From DATBAX01 sp963762965 (GTDB lineage: Bacteria > Acidobacteriota > Terriglobia > Terriglobales > Acidobacteriaceae), in assembly GCA_963762965.1 (NCBI GenBank), contig CAVXME010000001.1, positions 2,170,001 through 2,234,000 of the forward strand: 64,000 nucleotides of DNA, given 5' to 3'. The position numbers were made by a program, and so were the translations under genes. Below, piece by piece: positions 1 to 9,917 of this stretch; position 1 is the stretch's first letter; each line of letters starts with the position of its first letter. The notes beneath the pieces were generated by a model that was not told the DNA's origin, did not search any database, and was given only the letters and a program-made list of their open reading frames with translations.

Positions 1-1
1 C

Positions 2-1561
2 CAGGGCCTGTACCAGACCCGCAGCTGGGAAACTGGCTACTTTGCCCAGGATGATTGGCGCGTCAATAATCGCCTAACGCTCAATCTCGGATTGCGCTAC
101 GACTTCTACACCTGGCCCTATGAAATACACAATCTCCAGTCCAACTGGAACCCGATCAATGCCGCCGATCCGACGGACGGCACGCTTGTCATCCCCGGTA
201 CCGCCGGATGGCCAAAAAGCCTGGTCGATAACGACAAGAATAACTTTGCGCCACGTATTGGTTTTGCCTACAATCTCGCGGGCAACGGCAAGACTGTGAT
301 TCGCGGCGGCTATGGCATTTTCTACTTCCTCGATCGGGGAGGCGTAGGCAACCAACTGAGTAACAACCCCGATTTCAATGGCGTATCAACCTACGAAGCA
401 TGTCCCGCGGGCAACTGCGCCGATCCCACGGGCGCTCGCATCACTTTGAGCGGGCAAGGGCCGGCCGGGAACAACGACTGGACCCTCGCCACCGGAGCGC
501 TTCCTCCCGCCGTCAACAATGTGAACATCAGTGATCCCAAGAATGTGAGCGTGATCTACATTCCGAGAAATAGTCAGAACTCGAGTGTGCAGCAATGGAA
601 CATTGGGGTCGAACGCGAACTGGGGGCCAACACTGCCCTGAATGTCGCCTATGTTGGCACCAAGATGGACCATCTTGCCACCGCTTTCAACGCCAATGAC
701 ACACCCCTGGACGGCGGCACATCCCGCTGGTCGGGTCTGGGTGGTTCCGTCAACGAATATGCTTATATCGGCAGCGGGCACTACAACGGACTTCAGACCC
801 AAGTGAACCACCGCATGGCGGCCGGATTGCAATTCACCGCAGCCTACACTTACTCGCACACCACGGATGACTCCAATGGGGCCTTCAGCACTACTGGCGG
901 CAGTGGCCGAATCTTCGTGGACGCCAATGGCAATCCATTGCTCAGCTTGAACCAGGGTAACTCCGACGCCGACATCCGCAATTACTTTGTCTTCAGTTCG
1001 CTATACGAACTGCCCTTTGGTAAAGGGCGGGCCTACGGGTCGCATATTTCCAAGGGCCTGGACTATGTGATCGGGGGCTGGCAGTGGAACAACATCATCA
1101 CCTTGTCCAGTGGAACGCCGATCGACCTTAGCATCAACGGAACCCCTGGGAACCGCCCCGATGTCACCGGCGGTGTTTCATGGAAAATCTCAAATGCGCC
1201 TTGTCCCACGGTCTATAACACTTGCGCCCAGATTTCCGGCGACTTCACCGCACCACCGGTCGACGGATCAGGCGTCTACACCCGGCCGGGGAACCTGGCT
1301 CGCAACTCCATTTACGGGCCGGGCTACCACACCTGGGACATGGGAATGGTGAAGGACTTCAAGATGGGCGAGCGGGTGACGACGCAGTTCCGTGCGGAAG
1401 TGTTCAACCTTTTCAATACACCGCAGTTCCAAAATGGCAGCTTCAACTCCGACATCAGCAACGGAATTCTCAACGGCAGCATCACCACGACCAGCCAGGG
1501 TGCATCCACTCGCTTCTCATCGGAACGCGAGTTGCAATTTGCACTGCGGGTGACGTTCTAG
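2..1561 (+). CDS. TonB-dependent receptor, C-terminal part (5' end outside window)
   Basis: The reading frame is open from base 2, so the start lies to the left of the window; about 519 residues are visible. The sequence is rich in alternating aromatic and polar residues of an outer-membrane beta-barrel, contains the RAEVFNLFNTPQF-type motif seen near the end of acidobacterial TonB-dependent receptors, and ends in phenylalanine (VTF), the usual BAM signal. The N-terminal plug and any carboxypeptidase-like domain are not visible. The family imports large or scarce substrates across the outer membrane using TonB energy. Two exported alpha-glucan hydrolases follow on the same strand, so an oligosaccharide substrate is a reasonable inference, but nothing in the barrel itself shows specificity. 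Confidence 0.9.
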   Translation, partial: QGLYQTRSWETGYFAQDDWRVNNRLTLNLGLRYDFYTWPYEIHNLQSNWNPINAADPTDGTLVIPGTAGWPKSLVDNDKNNFAPRIGFAYNLAGNGKTVIRGGYGIFYFLDRGGVGNQLSNNPDFNGVSTYEACPAGNCADPTGARITLSGQGPAGNNDWTLATGALPPAVNNVNISDPKNVSVIYIPRNSQNSSVQQWNIGVERELGANTALNVAYVGTKMDHLATAFNANDTPLDGGTSRWSGLGGSVNEYAYIGSGHYNGLQTQVNHRMAAGLQFTAAYTYSHTTDDSNGAFSTTGGSGRIFVDANGNPLLSLNQGNSDADIRNYFVFSSLYELPFGKGRAYGSHISKGLDYVIGGWQWNNIITLSSGTPIDLSINGTPGNRPDVTGGVSWKISNAPCPTVYNTCAQISGDFTAPPVDGSGVYTRPGNLARNSIYGPGYHTWDMGMVKDFKMGERVTTQFRAEVFNLFNTPQFQNGSFNSDISNGILNGSITTTSQGASTRFSSERELQFALRVTF

Positions 1562-1575
1562 CCATTCAAGTTGAG

Positions 1576-1605
1576 GGAGCAGGCGCCTCGTCTGCTCCTT
1601 CATTT
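1576..1605 (+). terminator. Putative hairpin terminator after the TonB receptor
   Basis: A 7-bp inverted repeat (GGAGCAG at 1576-1582, CTGCTCC at 1592-1598) with a 9-base loop is followed by a moderately T-rich stretch. It begins 14 bases after the receptor stop and lies upstream of the preferred ATG of the next gene. It argues against that gene starting at the TTG at 1571. Confidence 0.45.
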
Positions 1606-1621
1606 CTACTTTGCGCGCGCC

Positions 1622-3553
1622 ATGCTGCCACTCCCGCCAAATCGTTTTTTCCTCGCTCGCCTGCTAGTGCTCGTGGGTCTGCTCGGCTTCGCTCTCGCTT
1701 GCGGGGCAAGCCAGGGCGCTGCGCTCATGGCTCAGGCTGCTCCTCATGTCGAGAAGATTGAGCCGCCGAATTGGTGGATTGGCCTGCCTGATCCCATGGT
1801 GTTGCTGACCGGCGAGAACTTGGCAGGGGCTCATGTATCCACGACTACACCCGGAGTTCGCGTGGTCCGCACTCTGGATGGCCTCAGTTCCCATTATCTA
1901 TTTGTGTGGCTGATGATCTCGGACGAGGCATCAGCGGGGATCATTAGATTCGATATTTCAGTTTCCGACTTCCACTCGGAAGCGTTGTTGCCGCTGGCGC
2001 AACGCGATCCCTCTGGACTCTCTCCATCTTCCGGTTCCGGTTTCAACGGATTCTCGCCGGATGACGTGATTTATTTGATTATGCCCGATCGCTTCGATGA
2101 CGGGGATGCCAGCAACAATTTCCCCGGTTCCGCTGCTTATGACCGTAAAGTTCCTCGCGCCTATCACGGAGGAGACTTGCGTGGCATCGAGCAACGGTTG
2201 CCCTACTTGAAAGAGTTGGGCATCACCACGATTTGGATCACGCCGATTTACCAGAATGATGATCGAAGCGGACGAGATTATCACGGGTATGGCGCCACTG
2301 ATCTATATGCCGTCGAAAAGCATTTAGGAACGCTCGACGATTACCGTTCACTGGTGAAGGCGGCCCACGCACAGGGGTTAAAGGTTCTCCTGGATATCGT
2401 GCCCAATCATGTGGGGCCGACCAATCCATGGGTGGACAACCCGCCGACCGGCCGCTGGTTTCACGGCACGCGCGACCAGCATTTGGCGGAGGTCACTCCC
2501 TTTCAATTGGAGACCGATCCGCATGCCGCGCCAGAGTTATGGAGAGATGCAGTCGAAGGATGGTTTGCCAATATTCTGCCCGACATGGGGACCGATGACG
2601 CCATCACCGCTCAATACCTGCGCCAGAATGCGCTCTGGTGGGCGGAGACGGGCGCTCTTGACGGCTTTCGCATCGACACTTTTCCTTACGTTGACCGGCA
2701 ATTCTGGCACGACTTCCATGCCGAGATTCACCGTACGTATCCGCGTTTTCGAACCGTGGGGGAAGTTTTTAATCCCGACCCGGCGGTGACTTCTTATTTC
2801 GTGGGCGGAAAAACAACCGAGGGGATTGATTCCGGTTTAGACACAGTGTTTGATTTCCCGCTCGCGTTCACCATCCGGGACGTTGTCCTGCGTGACGCTT
2901 CCGCCAACCAGTTGGAAGAAGTGTTGCGGCACGACTGGATGTTCCCCCATCCGGAAAATTTGATTACCTTTCTCGGAAATCATGACATAAAGCGATTCAT
3001 GGGAGAGCCGGGTGCGACAGTACAAAAGCTGAAACTGGCCTTCTCTCTGCTGCTGACTATGCGCGGCATTCCACAAATCTATTACGGCGATGAGATAGGA
3101 ATGCCGGGTGGGGACGACCCTGACAACCGCCGCGATTTTCCTGGAGGATTCCCGGGAGACTCGCGGGCCGCTTTCACTGCGAAGGGGCGCACTTCCGCAG
3201 AGCAGGATGTCTTTGCTCATGTCCACACGCTTCTCCAGATGCGGCAAACCCACGCTGCGCTGCGCAGTGGAAAGATGTCCTACCTCTATGGTGACGATCA
3301 AACCTATGCATTTCTGCGCGAATCTGCCGGGAACTTGAGTCCAGCAAAGAACGAGTCGCGCGAGCAGTTGCTGGTAGTGATGAACAATGCTGCCCAGCCT
3401 CGAACCATAGAACTGAAACTTAAAGATTCCCCGATTGCCGGGGCTCAGTCGGTCACTGCTTTGATGGGAACCGGTGAGGCTGACTTGGTGAAGGCGTCCC
3501 AAATTAAGGTTTCATTGCCTCCCCGGTCCTTGAATATTTATCGCATCGAGTGA
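1622..3553 (+). CDS. Exported GH13 alpha-amylase family enzyme (cyclomaltodextrinase/neopullulanase-like)
   Basis: Predicted alpha-glucan hydrolase of about 643 residues. The first 30 residues form a hydrophobic signal sequence ending near LACGAS; a lipoprotein anchor is possible but the lipobox is imperfect. A small N-terminal beta domain (about 38-130) resembles the cyclomaltodextrinase N domain, followed by the (beta/alpha)8 barrel. GH13 motifs are clear: DIVPNH, GFRIDTF with nucleophile Asp352, GEV with acid/base Glu381, and NHD with Asp455. A beta-sandwich C domain closes the protein. The ATG at 1622 is chosen because it leads directly into the signal sequence; a TTG at 1571 is in frame but would begin inside a hairpin. 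The next gene, 58 bp downstream, is a glucoamylase, suggesting joint periplasmic breakdown of maltodextrins. The exact substrate cannot be read from sequence. Confidence 0.9.
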   Translation: MLPLPPNRFFLARLLVLVGLLGFALACGASQGAALMAQAAPHVEKIEPPNWWIGLPDPMVLLTGENLAGAHVSTTTPGVRVVRTLDGLSSHYLFVWLMISDEASAGIIRFDISVSDFHSEALLPLAQRDPSGLSPSSGSGFNGFSPDDVIYLIMPDRFDDGDASNNFPGSAAYDRKVPRAYHGGDLRGIEQRLPYLKELGITTIWITPIYQNDDRSGRDYHGYGATDLYAVEKHLGTLDDYRSLVKAAHAQGLKVLLDIVPNHVGPTNPWVDNPPTGRWFHGTRDQHLAEVTPFQLETDPHAAPELWRDAVEGWFANILPDMGTDDAITAQYLRQNALWWAETGALDGFRIDTFPYVDRQFWHDFHAEIHRTYPRFRTVGEVFNPDPAVTSYFVGGKTTEGIDSGLDTVFDFPLAFTIRDVVLRDASANQLEEVLRHDWMFPHPENLITFLGNHDIKRFMGEPGATVQKLKLAFSLLLTMRGIPQIYYGDEIGMPGGDDPDNRRDFPGGFPGDSRAAFTAKGRTSAEQDVFAHVHTLLQMRQTHAALRSGKMSYLYGDDQTYAFLRESAGNLSPAKNESREQLLVVMNNAAQPRTIELKLKDSPIAGAQSVTALMGTGEADLVKASQIKVSLPPRSLNIYRIE

Positions 3554-3611
3554 CACGTGGGTCCCCAAAGGCGTGGCTCTAGTCCGGAAAGACGAGTGAA
3601 AGGGTAGTTGG

Positions 3612-5900
3612 ATGGATGTCCGAAAAGTTTTTATTATTTTTATCGCGATAGCGATCATGCCGGCCCTTCTCCAGGCCCAGACTGCACCCGGAGGGCCAGG
3701 CACCATGCCCACTTGGACGCCGGGCAGCAAAGACGCGGTCGGCACTTCGACCTCCACGGAGTCGCGGGTCTGGTTCACTCTGCAAGGCGGCATTCTTACC
3801 GAAGTCTATTACCCGCGTCTGGATACTGCCGATGTGCATTCCCTGGAGTTTGCGGTGAGTGATGGCAAGACCGTATGGATCGAGTCGAAGGACATGGCGC
3901 ACTCGATCGAGCGGATCAATGAAAACGCACTGGTATATCGCCAGACGAGCAGCGATCGAGGCGGGCATTTCAAGATTACCAAAACCTATGCCACGGATCC
4001 GAATCACGATACTCTGCTGGTAGATGTCAGCTTTGCGGGCGCCGGATCCTATTCATTGTATGTTCTTTATAGCCCCTCGCTCAACAATTCCGGCTACGGT
4101 AATACTGCCTCCACCCAGGGTGATGCGCTGGTGGCCGAAAAGTCCGGGATGGCTTCGGCCCTGGTAAGCAGCAGCGGTTTCAGGCAAATGACCAACGGAT
4201 TTGCCGGCGTCAGTGACGGCTATACCGACCTGCTTCTTCATCATCAACTCACGTGGTTGTATGCGCGAGCTGAAAATGGCAACGTGATGCAGACGGCAAA
4301 GCCGGCAGGGAATCATTTCACTCTGGCGCTCGGATTCGGCGCTGCTGCCTCAGTTGCCGTCGACAATGCACGCGCCAGCCTGAAACAAGGGTTTTCTGCG
4401 ATCAGTGCCGATTATGTGAAGGGATGGAGCGAATACGCGGCCAGTCTGCGACATGTGGACGAGGTCTATTCTCGTCCCTTCCTTCTCGCCGCCATGGTAC
4501 TTAAAGCCCACGAAGACAAAACATTTCGTGGCGCCATGATCGCATCCATGAGCATTCCCTGGGGATTTGCTGTCAAAGCAGATACCCCGGGCGTCGGTGG
4601 GTATCACCTGATCTGGGCCCGGGATCTTTATGAGGTCGCTACTGCGATGCTGGCTGCCGGTGATCGCGCCGCTGCCGAGCGTGCTCTCGACTATCTCTTC
4701 AATGTTCAGCAAAAGCCCGATGGCAGCTATCCGCAGAACAGTTGGCTCGATGGCAAGCCTTATTGGACTGCCCTCCAGATGGATGAGATCTCCTATCCTT
4801 TGATACTGGCCTGGCAGTTGGGTAGAAACGACGCTCAAACCTGGCAACATCATATTCAGCCGGAAGCTGAATTTATCATCGCCCATGGCCCGGCGACGCA
4901 GGAAGAAAGATGGGAGGAAGTCTCCGGGTATTCTCCCTCCACAATTGCCGCCGAAATCGCGGGACTGGTTTGCGCTGCGGATGTTGCTCGTAAGAACGGC
5001 GCCAGCGACGACGCCGACCGCTATCTCAAGATTGCTGACTCCTGGGCTGACAACCTGGAAAACTGGATGGTAACAACCACCGGCCACCTGGGTGCATCGC
5101 CAGCCTCCGGGTATTACATGCGCATCAACAATAATACGGACCCCAATGACGGCTATCAGCTCGATGTCCACAACGGTGGCGGAACCTGGGACGAACGGGA
5201 TGTCGTCGACGCTGGGTTTCTCGAACTGGTGAGACTCGGAATTCGCCCCGCTGACGATCCAACGATCGATCGATCCCTCAAAGTAATCGACTCGACCATC
5301 CGGGTTGAGACTCCCAATGGTCCCAGCTTCCACCGCTACAATCACGACGGCTACGGTGAGACATTATTTGGAGGGCCCTGGCTGGGCCAGGGTGTCGGCC
5401 GGATCTGGCCGATTTTTACCGGTGAACGCGGAGAGTACGAGGTCGCCAGCGGGCGCGATGCCACAAACTACCTCGAGGCGATGCTGCATTTTGCGAACTC
5501 TGGGGGAATGATTCCGGAACAAGTTTGGGACCAAGCCGGTCCAACCGAATCTCACTTCGTGTTTGGCGAGGGTACCGGAAGTGCAACTCCGCTGGCCTGG
5601 AGCATGGCCCAATTTATTCGGCTGGTGGTTTGCATCGAGGACAAACGCATTGTCGAGCAGCCTGCCGTGGTCGCCGCGCACTTCCGGAAGCACAGTTTCC
5701 ACAGTAGTTCACCCCAGGCCCAGTCGAGCTGTGCAGAAATAGGCAAGTCCACCGGGAAACTGCAAGTACCCGGAGGCTTGGAGGCCTGTTTTTGTTGGAC
5801 AAGGGTTTTTTCTCGCCGCCGAGTCGCCGGTGTCGCCAAAACCCATTCCAGGCGAGTGAACCCTCAGGGCCGGGAGTTCGAAAGCGAACTTGCGGCTTGA
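3612..5900 (+). CDS. Exported GH15 glucoamylase / glucodextranase-like protein
   Basis: Predicted exo-acting alpha-glucosidase (762 residues) releasing glucose from alpha-glucan ends. A signal peptide (residues 1-22, ending LLQAQ) is followed by a glucodextranase-type N domain (about 25-270) and the (alpha/alpha)6 GH15 domain. The general acid is Glu435 in RWEEVSGYSP and the base is Glu636 in IPEQVWD; a TGSATPLAW motif follows. The family match ends around residue 690. The last 60-70 residues are Cys, Arg and Ser rich and look unlike the family, so the natural stop may have been lost by a frameshift or readthrough. The ATG is preceded by AGGG. It likely works with the GH13 enzyme upstream and the TonB receptor before it. 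Confidence 0.9.
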   Translation: MDVRKVFIIFIAIAIMPALLQAQTAPGGPGTMPTWTPGSKDAVGTSTSTESRVWFTLQGGILTEVYYPRLDTADVHSLEFAVSDGKTVWIESKDMAHSIERINENALVYRQTSSDRGGHFKITKTYATDPNHDTLLVDVSFAGAGSYSLYVLYSPSLNNSGYGNTASTQGDALVAEKSGMASALVSSSGFRQMTNGFAGVSDGYTDLLLHHQLTWLYARAENGNVMQTAKPAGNHFTLALGFGAAASVAVDNARASLKQGFSAISADYVKGWSEYAASLRHVDEVYSRPFLLAAMVLKAHEDKTFRGAMIASMSIPWGFAVKADTPGVGGYHLIWARDLYEVATAMLAAGDRAAAERALDYLFNVQQKPDGSYPQNSWLDGKPYWTALQMDEISYPLILAWQLGRNDAQTWQHHIQPEAEFIIAHGPATQEERWEEVSGYSPSTIAAEIAGLVCAADVARKNGASDDADRYLKIADSWADNLENWMVTTTGHLGASPASGYYMRINNNTDPNDGYQLDVHNGGGTWDERDVVDAGFLELVRLGIRPADDPTIDRSLKVIDSTIRVETPNGPSFHRYNHDGYGETLFGGPWLGQGVGRIWPIFTGERGEYEVASGRDATNYLEAMLHFANSGGMIPEQVWDQAGPTESHFVFGEGTGSATPLAWSMAQFIRLVVCIEDKRIVEQPAVVAAHFRKHSFHSSSPQAQSSCAEIGKSTGKLQVPGGLEACFCWTRVFSRRRVAGVAKTHSRRVNPQGREFESELAA

Positions 5901-7106
5901 TTGGACTCGGTTCCGGCAAGCGCTTGAGAGGTTTCGTAGCTGCTTACAAGTAAGCCTTGCTCGGCTAGTCTGTTGGCATTGTGAAAAGGGTCCATTGTAA
6001 GAAGTAATCGCCTTGCAGATAGAGGGCGATGGTCAGGAAAGCTAGGACAGTCATTTCTCACTTAATGAGAGGCCCCAGAAGCCATTCTGTGTCAAGTAGT
6101 AGTTGCCGACGACTCGCGGGCGTGCCCACGGGAAGAGCGGGCCTTTCAGGCCCGCATTGCGAGTAAGAACGGCTCTACCACGGTGGTCCGTACAAACTTG
6201 ACACAGGTTTTGACTCTGAGCTTGCTCAGCAGTCTCAGCGGTTGCTCGGTCTGGCTGAAAGCCGGGCTCAATGCACCTGGATCCAATACTTCGGAGCCGA
6301 TCTACGTGAATCTTTATGATGGAACCACAACGAGGTCGCCCCGCACCTCTTGCTAAACGTACACCTGCCTCAGCCAGACTATACGGTTGGCGGAGGACAA
6401 ATGCACCTATGGGCTCAATCTCAGTGAACGCCAGGCCGCCCGATGGAGCTGCAAGTTGGCGGTTTCCTGACATCGTACTCGTATCTCTCAGCGAACCTTG
6501 TTGGTCACGACACACCTTAGGGGCCCAGTCACTGAGGGTCGGGAGATAACCTACGCTAATTTCGAGAGCTTGTCCGCTCAAGTCTGCGTGATGATCTCGT
6601 CATCCAGGATTTTGGCTTGCGTGACCCTAATTTAACTAGATGATTTGGCGATAAGCACTTAACCAACAAATCATAATGAGGATAAATCTTTGCAAAACCA
6701 TTGAAAACAAGTAGTGGCGTAACAATTTCGTAGCAGAAAATTAACTTGACTTCCTTGAGGTTGCCTGCTCAAGTCGTCGCCAGCAGAAATTAAATCTAGG
6801 AGGAGAGGTTCAACAAGAATAAAGTGCGACTGCTGTTCTCTCGCAGGTCTCCTAGAATGGATACTGCTTCTCTGCTAAGAACCTGTTGACGGCAGGGTGA
6901 CTCAGTGCTAGCGATCTCGCGTCCGCATAATCCTAAGTCAAGACAGCCAAGAACTTAGAGTGTCGGACGGTTCTGTCTAACGATTGGTTTCATCTTGGTT
7001 GTTGTTGCAGTCCTAGTGACCTTCTTCCCCGTGTTCGCTGTTTCGGGCCCATGTAAGTGAGTTTTCCTACAAGGACAATTGAAGAATCACATAAGGAGAC
7101 CGCGTT
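5901..7106. other. 1.2 kb region without a convincing gene
   Basis: Both strands contain only short frames with poor coding character; the longest, 6051-6581 on the minus strand, has no recognisable domain, signal peptide or ribosome site. The stretch holds a GC-rich hairpin (6137-6155) and turns AT-rich from about 6620 to 6780, which could include promoter DNA for the NHL gene. It may also be a decayed gene. No RNA family was recognised. Confidence 0.5.
6137..6155. repeat. Perfect 7-bp inverted repeat (hairpin)
   Basis: GCGGGCC and GGCCCGC are separated by five bases (TTTCA). No T-run follows on either strand, so it is not a classical intrinsic terminator. It could be the terminator remnant or structured RNA element of a decayed gene. 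Confidence 0.4.
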
Positions 7107-9650
7107 ATGTTTGAAAGTAAGCGCTTACACCCATTTCCCGTCGCCACCTGTCTTGCTCTGCTAATCGGTGCGACGCAACTTTTTGCCCAATCCCCGGTTA
7201 ACTTTGGTTCGGTCGCACTGGGAGCTTCGACGACGCAGACAGTATCCGTAACAATTCCGAACGGCAGCACCCTTGGAGGCAGCTCGGTCGTGACCCAAGG
7301 TGCAGCGAATCTCGACTTCACAGCTACTAACAACACCTGCAGCAACGGAGCCACGGTTGCCTGCACGGTCCAGGTCCAGTTCCAGCCGACGGCCGTCGGT
7401 ACACGGCTCGGCGCGGTAGTGCTCACCGACCAGAGCAACAATACGCTGGCCACGGTTTTCCTCAGTGGCATAGGCACCGGGCCGGTGGTGTCCTTTCCTC
7501 CAGGGATAATGTCGACGGTTATCGGCGGCAGCGTCGCCGGCACGACAGCGGGCCTTTTCTACCCGAACGGCGTCGGCGTGGATGCCGCAGGCAACGTTTA
7601 TGTTGGAGATACCGGTAACAACGCGGTTCGAAAACTCAGCCCGTCCGGTGTCACCACAACCATTGCCGGCGGCAACGGCCAGGGTTACAGCGGGGACGGC
7701 GGCCCGGCTACCAGCGCGAAATTGTACTATCCGACCACCATTCGATTGGATGGAGCCGGCAATGTCTACATCGTAGACGACGGCAATAACGCGGTTCGCA
7801 TGATCAATCCCGCCGGCATCATTACGACAGTTGCCGGCCTCGCACCAGGTATTTCGGTCTGCGCCACGCCGTCGGATCAGTGGGGCGATGGCTGTCCCGC
7901 CACGCAAGCTAGCCTGGACTTCTTCGATTCGTACTATGGAGAGGGCGGCACGGCCACGGATGCAGCCGGCAATCTCTACATCGGAGATACGGCACACAAC
8001 CTTATCCGCAGAGTCTCAGCAGCAGACGGAACGATCTCGATCTTCGCGGGCACAGGCGCAGTCGGCTATAGCGGCGACGGCGGCCCGGCCACGAGCGCTC
8101 TGTTGAACAACCCTGACGGGGGCGCTTTCGACGGCGCGGGCAATTTCTACTTTGCAGACCTCTACAACAACGTCATTCGCATGATCACGCCAGGGGGGAC
8201 GATCTCGACCGTAGCGGGCACTGGCACATACGGCCACACTGGAGATGGCGGCCCCGCGACCACCGCCGAGCTTGGTTACCCGTACCAGGTGGCAGTAGAT
8301 GCAGCCGGCGATCTTTACGTCACGGACTCGGGAAACTTCACCGAAGGCGACACAAACGAAGTAATTCGGAAGGTCACACCAGGCGGCATCATCACAACTG
8401 TGGCGGGCAGCAGTCCCTCCCCCAACGGCAATGTAACCTATAGCGACGGCCCGGCTCTCAGCGCGCTCATGTGGGGTCCCGTGGACGTTGCGGTGGACGC
8501 CAGCGGCAACCTTTACATTGCGGACGATTACAACCATGCAATTCGTAAGGTTGACGTCTCCGCTCCGCCCACTCTTACTTTTCCAACCACCTTTGTCGGT
8601 AATACCAGCAGTCCGCAGTCGGTCACTGTAGGCAACGTCGGAAACGAGACCCTGAATGCTATCGCACCGGGACTGGCCATCGGTCCGAACTTTCTCCAAG
8701 TCGCGGGCTCGGGCAATCCCGCGGATTGCACTACCTCATTCTCCGTGCCGTTCGGAGCGGCTTGCGATTTGAGCATCAGCTTCAAGCCGCAAACTGTGGG
8801 CCCTCTTAGCAGCACGGCAACCTTAACCGATAATTCACTCAATGCTTCCGCAGCGACCCAGAGCATCCCCCTACAAGGCACCGCGATGGGAAGACAGGCC
8901 ATCATGTTCATCACACCGGCTCCCCCAACCGCGGCAACCGGGGACATGTTCACGGTAATGGCAACGGGCGGCGGAAGCGGGAACCCGGTAACCTTTGCGG
9001 TTGGCGCTAGCTCAGTGTGCACCCTTTCGGGCGCGACGTACACGATGACCAGCAACAGCGGACACTGCCATGTGGTGGTCAACCAGGCGGGCAGCACCTA
9101 CTACACCGCGGCCCCGCAGATTACCGAGACCGTAACTGCGGTAAAGACCGTGACCCGCATTGCGCCGAAGGTGACCCTCACCGGCGCGCCACACACGGCT
9201 GCGTATTTGTCGAGCTTCACTGTGGCGACGACTCAGAACTCCGGTGTCATTCCGACCATCACGGCGTCGCCGAGCAACATCTGCACGGTTAGCAACGATG
9301 TCGTTACTATGATTCGCGGTAGTGGAATCTGTACCGTGAAAGCATCGTGGGCCTTCAACGTTTACTACAACGCTGCTTCTTTATCGCGGGCCACCACTGC
9401 GGAGAAGTTACCCTCCTCCGTCAACTGGACTTCCCCGGCGCCAATTTCCCATGGGACGACGTTGAGCGGAGTCTTAAATGCGACTGCCAGCGTGCCGGGC
9501 TCGTTTGTATATAAGAACGGCGCCGCTACCGTACACCCAAGCACGGTATTGGCGGCGGGCAGTTATACTCTGTCGGTCACCTTTACTCCGACTGCCAGCG
9601 CGGACTACGGAACGGCTACGGCCAGCGTGTCGCTGACGGTCAACCCATGA
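7107..9650 (+). CDS. Secreted NHL-repeat protein with Ig-like/choice-of-anchor domains
   Basis: Exported protein of 847 residues with no assigned function. A signal peptide (about 1-28, ending LFAQ) is followed by a choice-of-anchor D-like beta-sandwich (about 30-130). About five or six NHL repeats follow (about 145-485), each built on a pattern like VDAAGNVYVGDTGNNAVRK and separated by a GYSGDGGPAT linker, which should form a beta-propeller. A second choice-of-anchor D-like domain (about 490-595) and two or three Ig-like modules complete it. NHL propellers usually bind proteins or glycans; this domain order is common in secreted acidobacterial proteins. The start is supported by AAGGAG at 7096-7101. 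Transcription probably ends at the strong hairpin at 9686. Confidence 0.85.
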   Translation: MFESKRLHPFPVATCLALLIGATQLFAQSPVNFGSVALGASTTQTVSVTIPNGSTLGGSSVVTQGAANLDFTATNNTCSNGATVACTVQVQFQPTAVGTRLGAVVLTDQSNNTLATVFLSGIGTGPVVSFPPGIMSTVIGGSVAGTTAGLFYPNGVGVDAAGNVYVGDTGNNAVRKLSPSGVTTTIAGGNGQGYSGDGGPATSAKLYYPTTIRLDGAGNVYIVDDGNNAVRMINPAGIITTVAGLAPGISVCATPSDQWGDGCPATQASLDFFDSYYGEGGTATDAAGNLYIGDTAHNLIRRVSAADGTISIFAGTGAVGYSGDGGPATSALLNNPDGGAFDGAGNFYFADLYNNVIRMITPGGTISTVAGTGTYGHTGDGGPATTAELGYPYQVAVDAAGDLYVTDSGNFTEGDTNEVIRKVTPGGIITTVAGSSPSPNGNVTYSDGPALSALMWGPVDVAVDASGNLYIADDYNHAIRKVDVSAPPTLTFPTTFVGNTSSPQSVTVGNVGNETLNAIAPGLAIGPNFLQVAGSGNPADCTTSFSVPFGAACDLSISFKPQTVGPLSSTATLTDNSLNASAATQSIPLQGTAMGRQAIMFITPAPPTAATGDMFTVMATGGGSGNPVTFAVGASSVCTLSGATYTMTSNSGHCHVVVNQAGSTYYTAAPQITETVTAVKTVTRIAPKVTLTGAPHTAAYLSSFTVATTQNSGVIPTITASPSNICTVSNDVVTMIRGSGICTVKASWAFNVYYNAASLSRATTAEKLPSSVNWTSPAPISHGTTLSGVLNATASVPGSFVYKNGAATVHPSTVLAAGSYTLSVTFTPTASADYGTATASVSLTVNP

Positions 9651-9685
9651 ATCCCCAGCTAGTAACTGGTTTGTCTTAAGAATCG

Positions 9686-9724
9686 GAGTGGGTCAGCAGA
9701 CTCGTGCTGACCCACTCTAGTTTT
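9686..9724 (+). terminator. Strong rho-independent terminator
   Basis: A perfect 13-bp stem (GAGTGGGTCAGCA at 9686-9698 with TGCTGACCCACTC at 9705-9717) with a 6-base loop is followed by TAGTTTT. It lies 36 bases after the NHL gene stop and fits an intrinsic terminator for that transcript. Confidence 0.85.
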
Positions 9725-9917
9725 GACCGACAAAATCTCTCATCCCCAATAATGCTTCTCTTTTCGATGACAAGGTTCTTCAGGTCTGATTTCCACTGGA
9801 CCAGCGAGGTAAGACGAGCGAGTGACACAGACGCCAAAATCAGAACCGAAGGCACAAAAAACGTGTCGCCGCAGGAGCAAGCGCTGATGAAGCGGTTAAC
9901 TGCAAGCCGGTTTCTCG

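Noticed and set aside
386..859. Minus-strand open frame inside the TonB receptor
   Set aside because: It is fully inside a strongly supported beta-barrel gene and has no recognisable features.
4350..5345. Long minus-strand frame (331 codons) opposite the glucoamylase
   Set aside because: It is antisense to a gene with conserved catalytic motifs and shows no family features; long antisense frames are common in GC-rich coding DNA.
6051..6581. Minus-strand open frame of 176 codons
   Set aside because: No signal peptide, domain or ribosome site; composition is unlike neighbouring genes, so it looks like chance.
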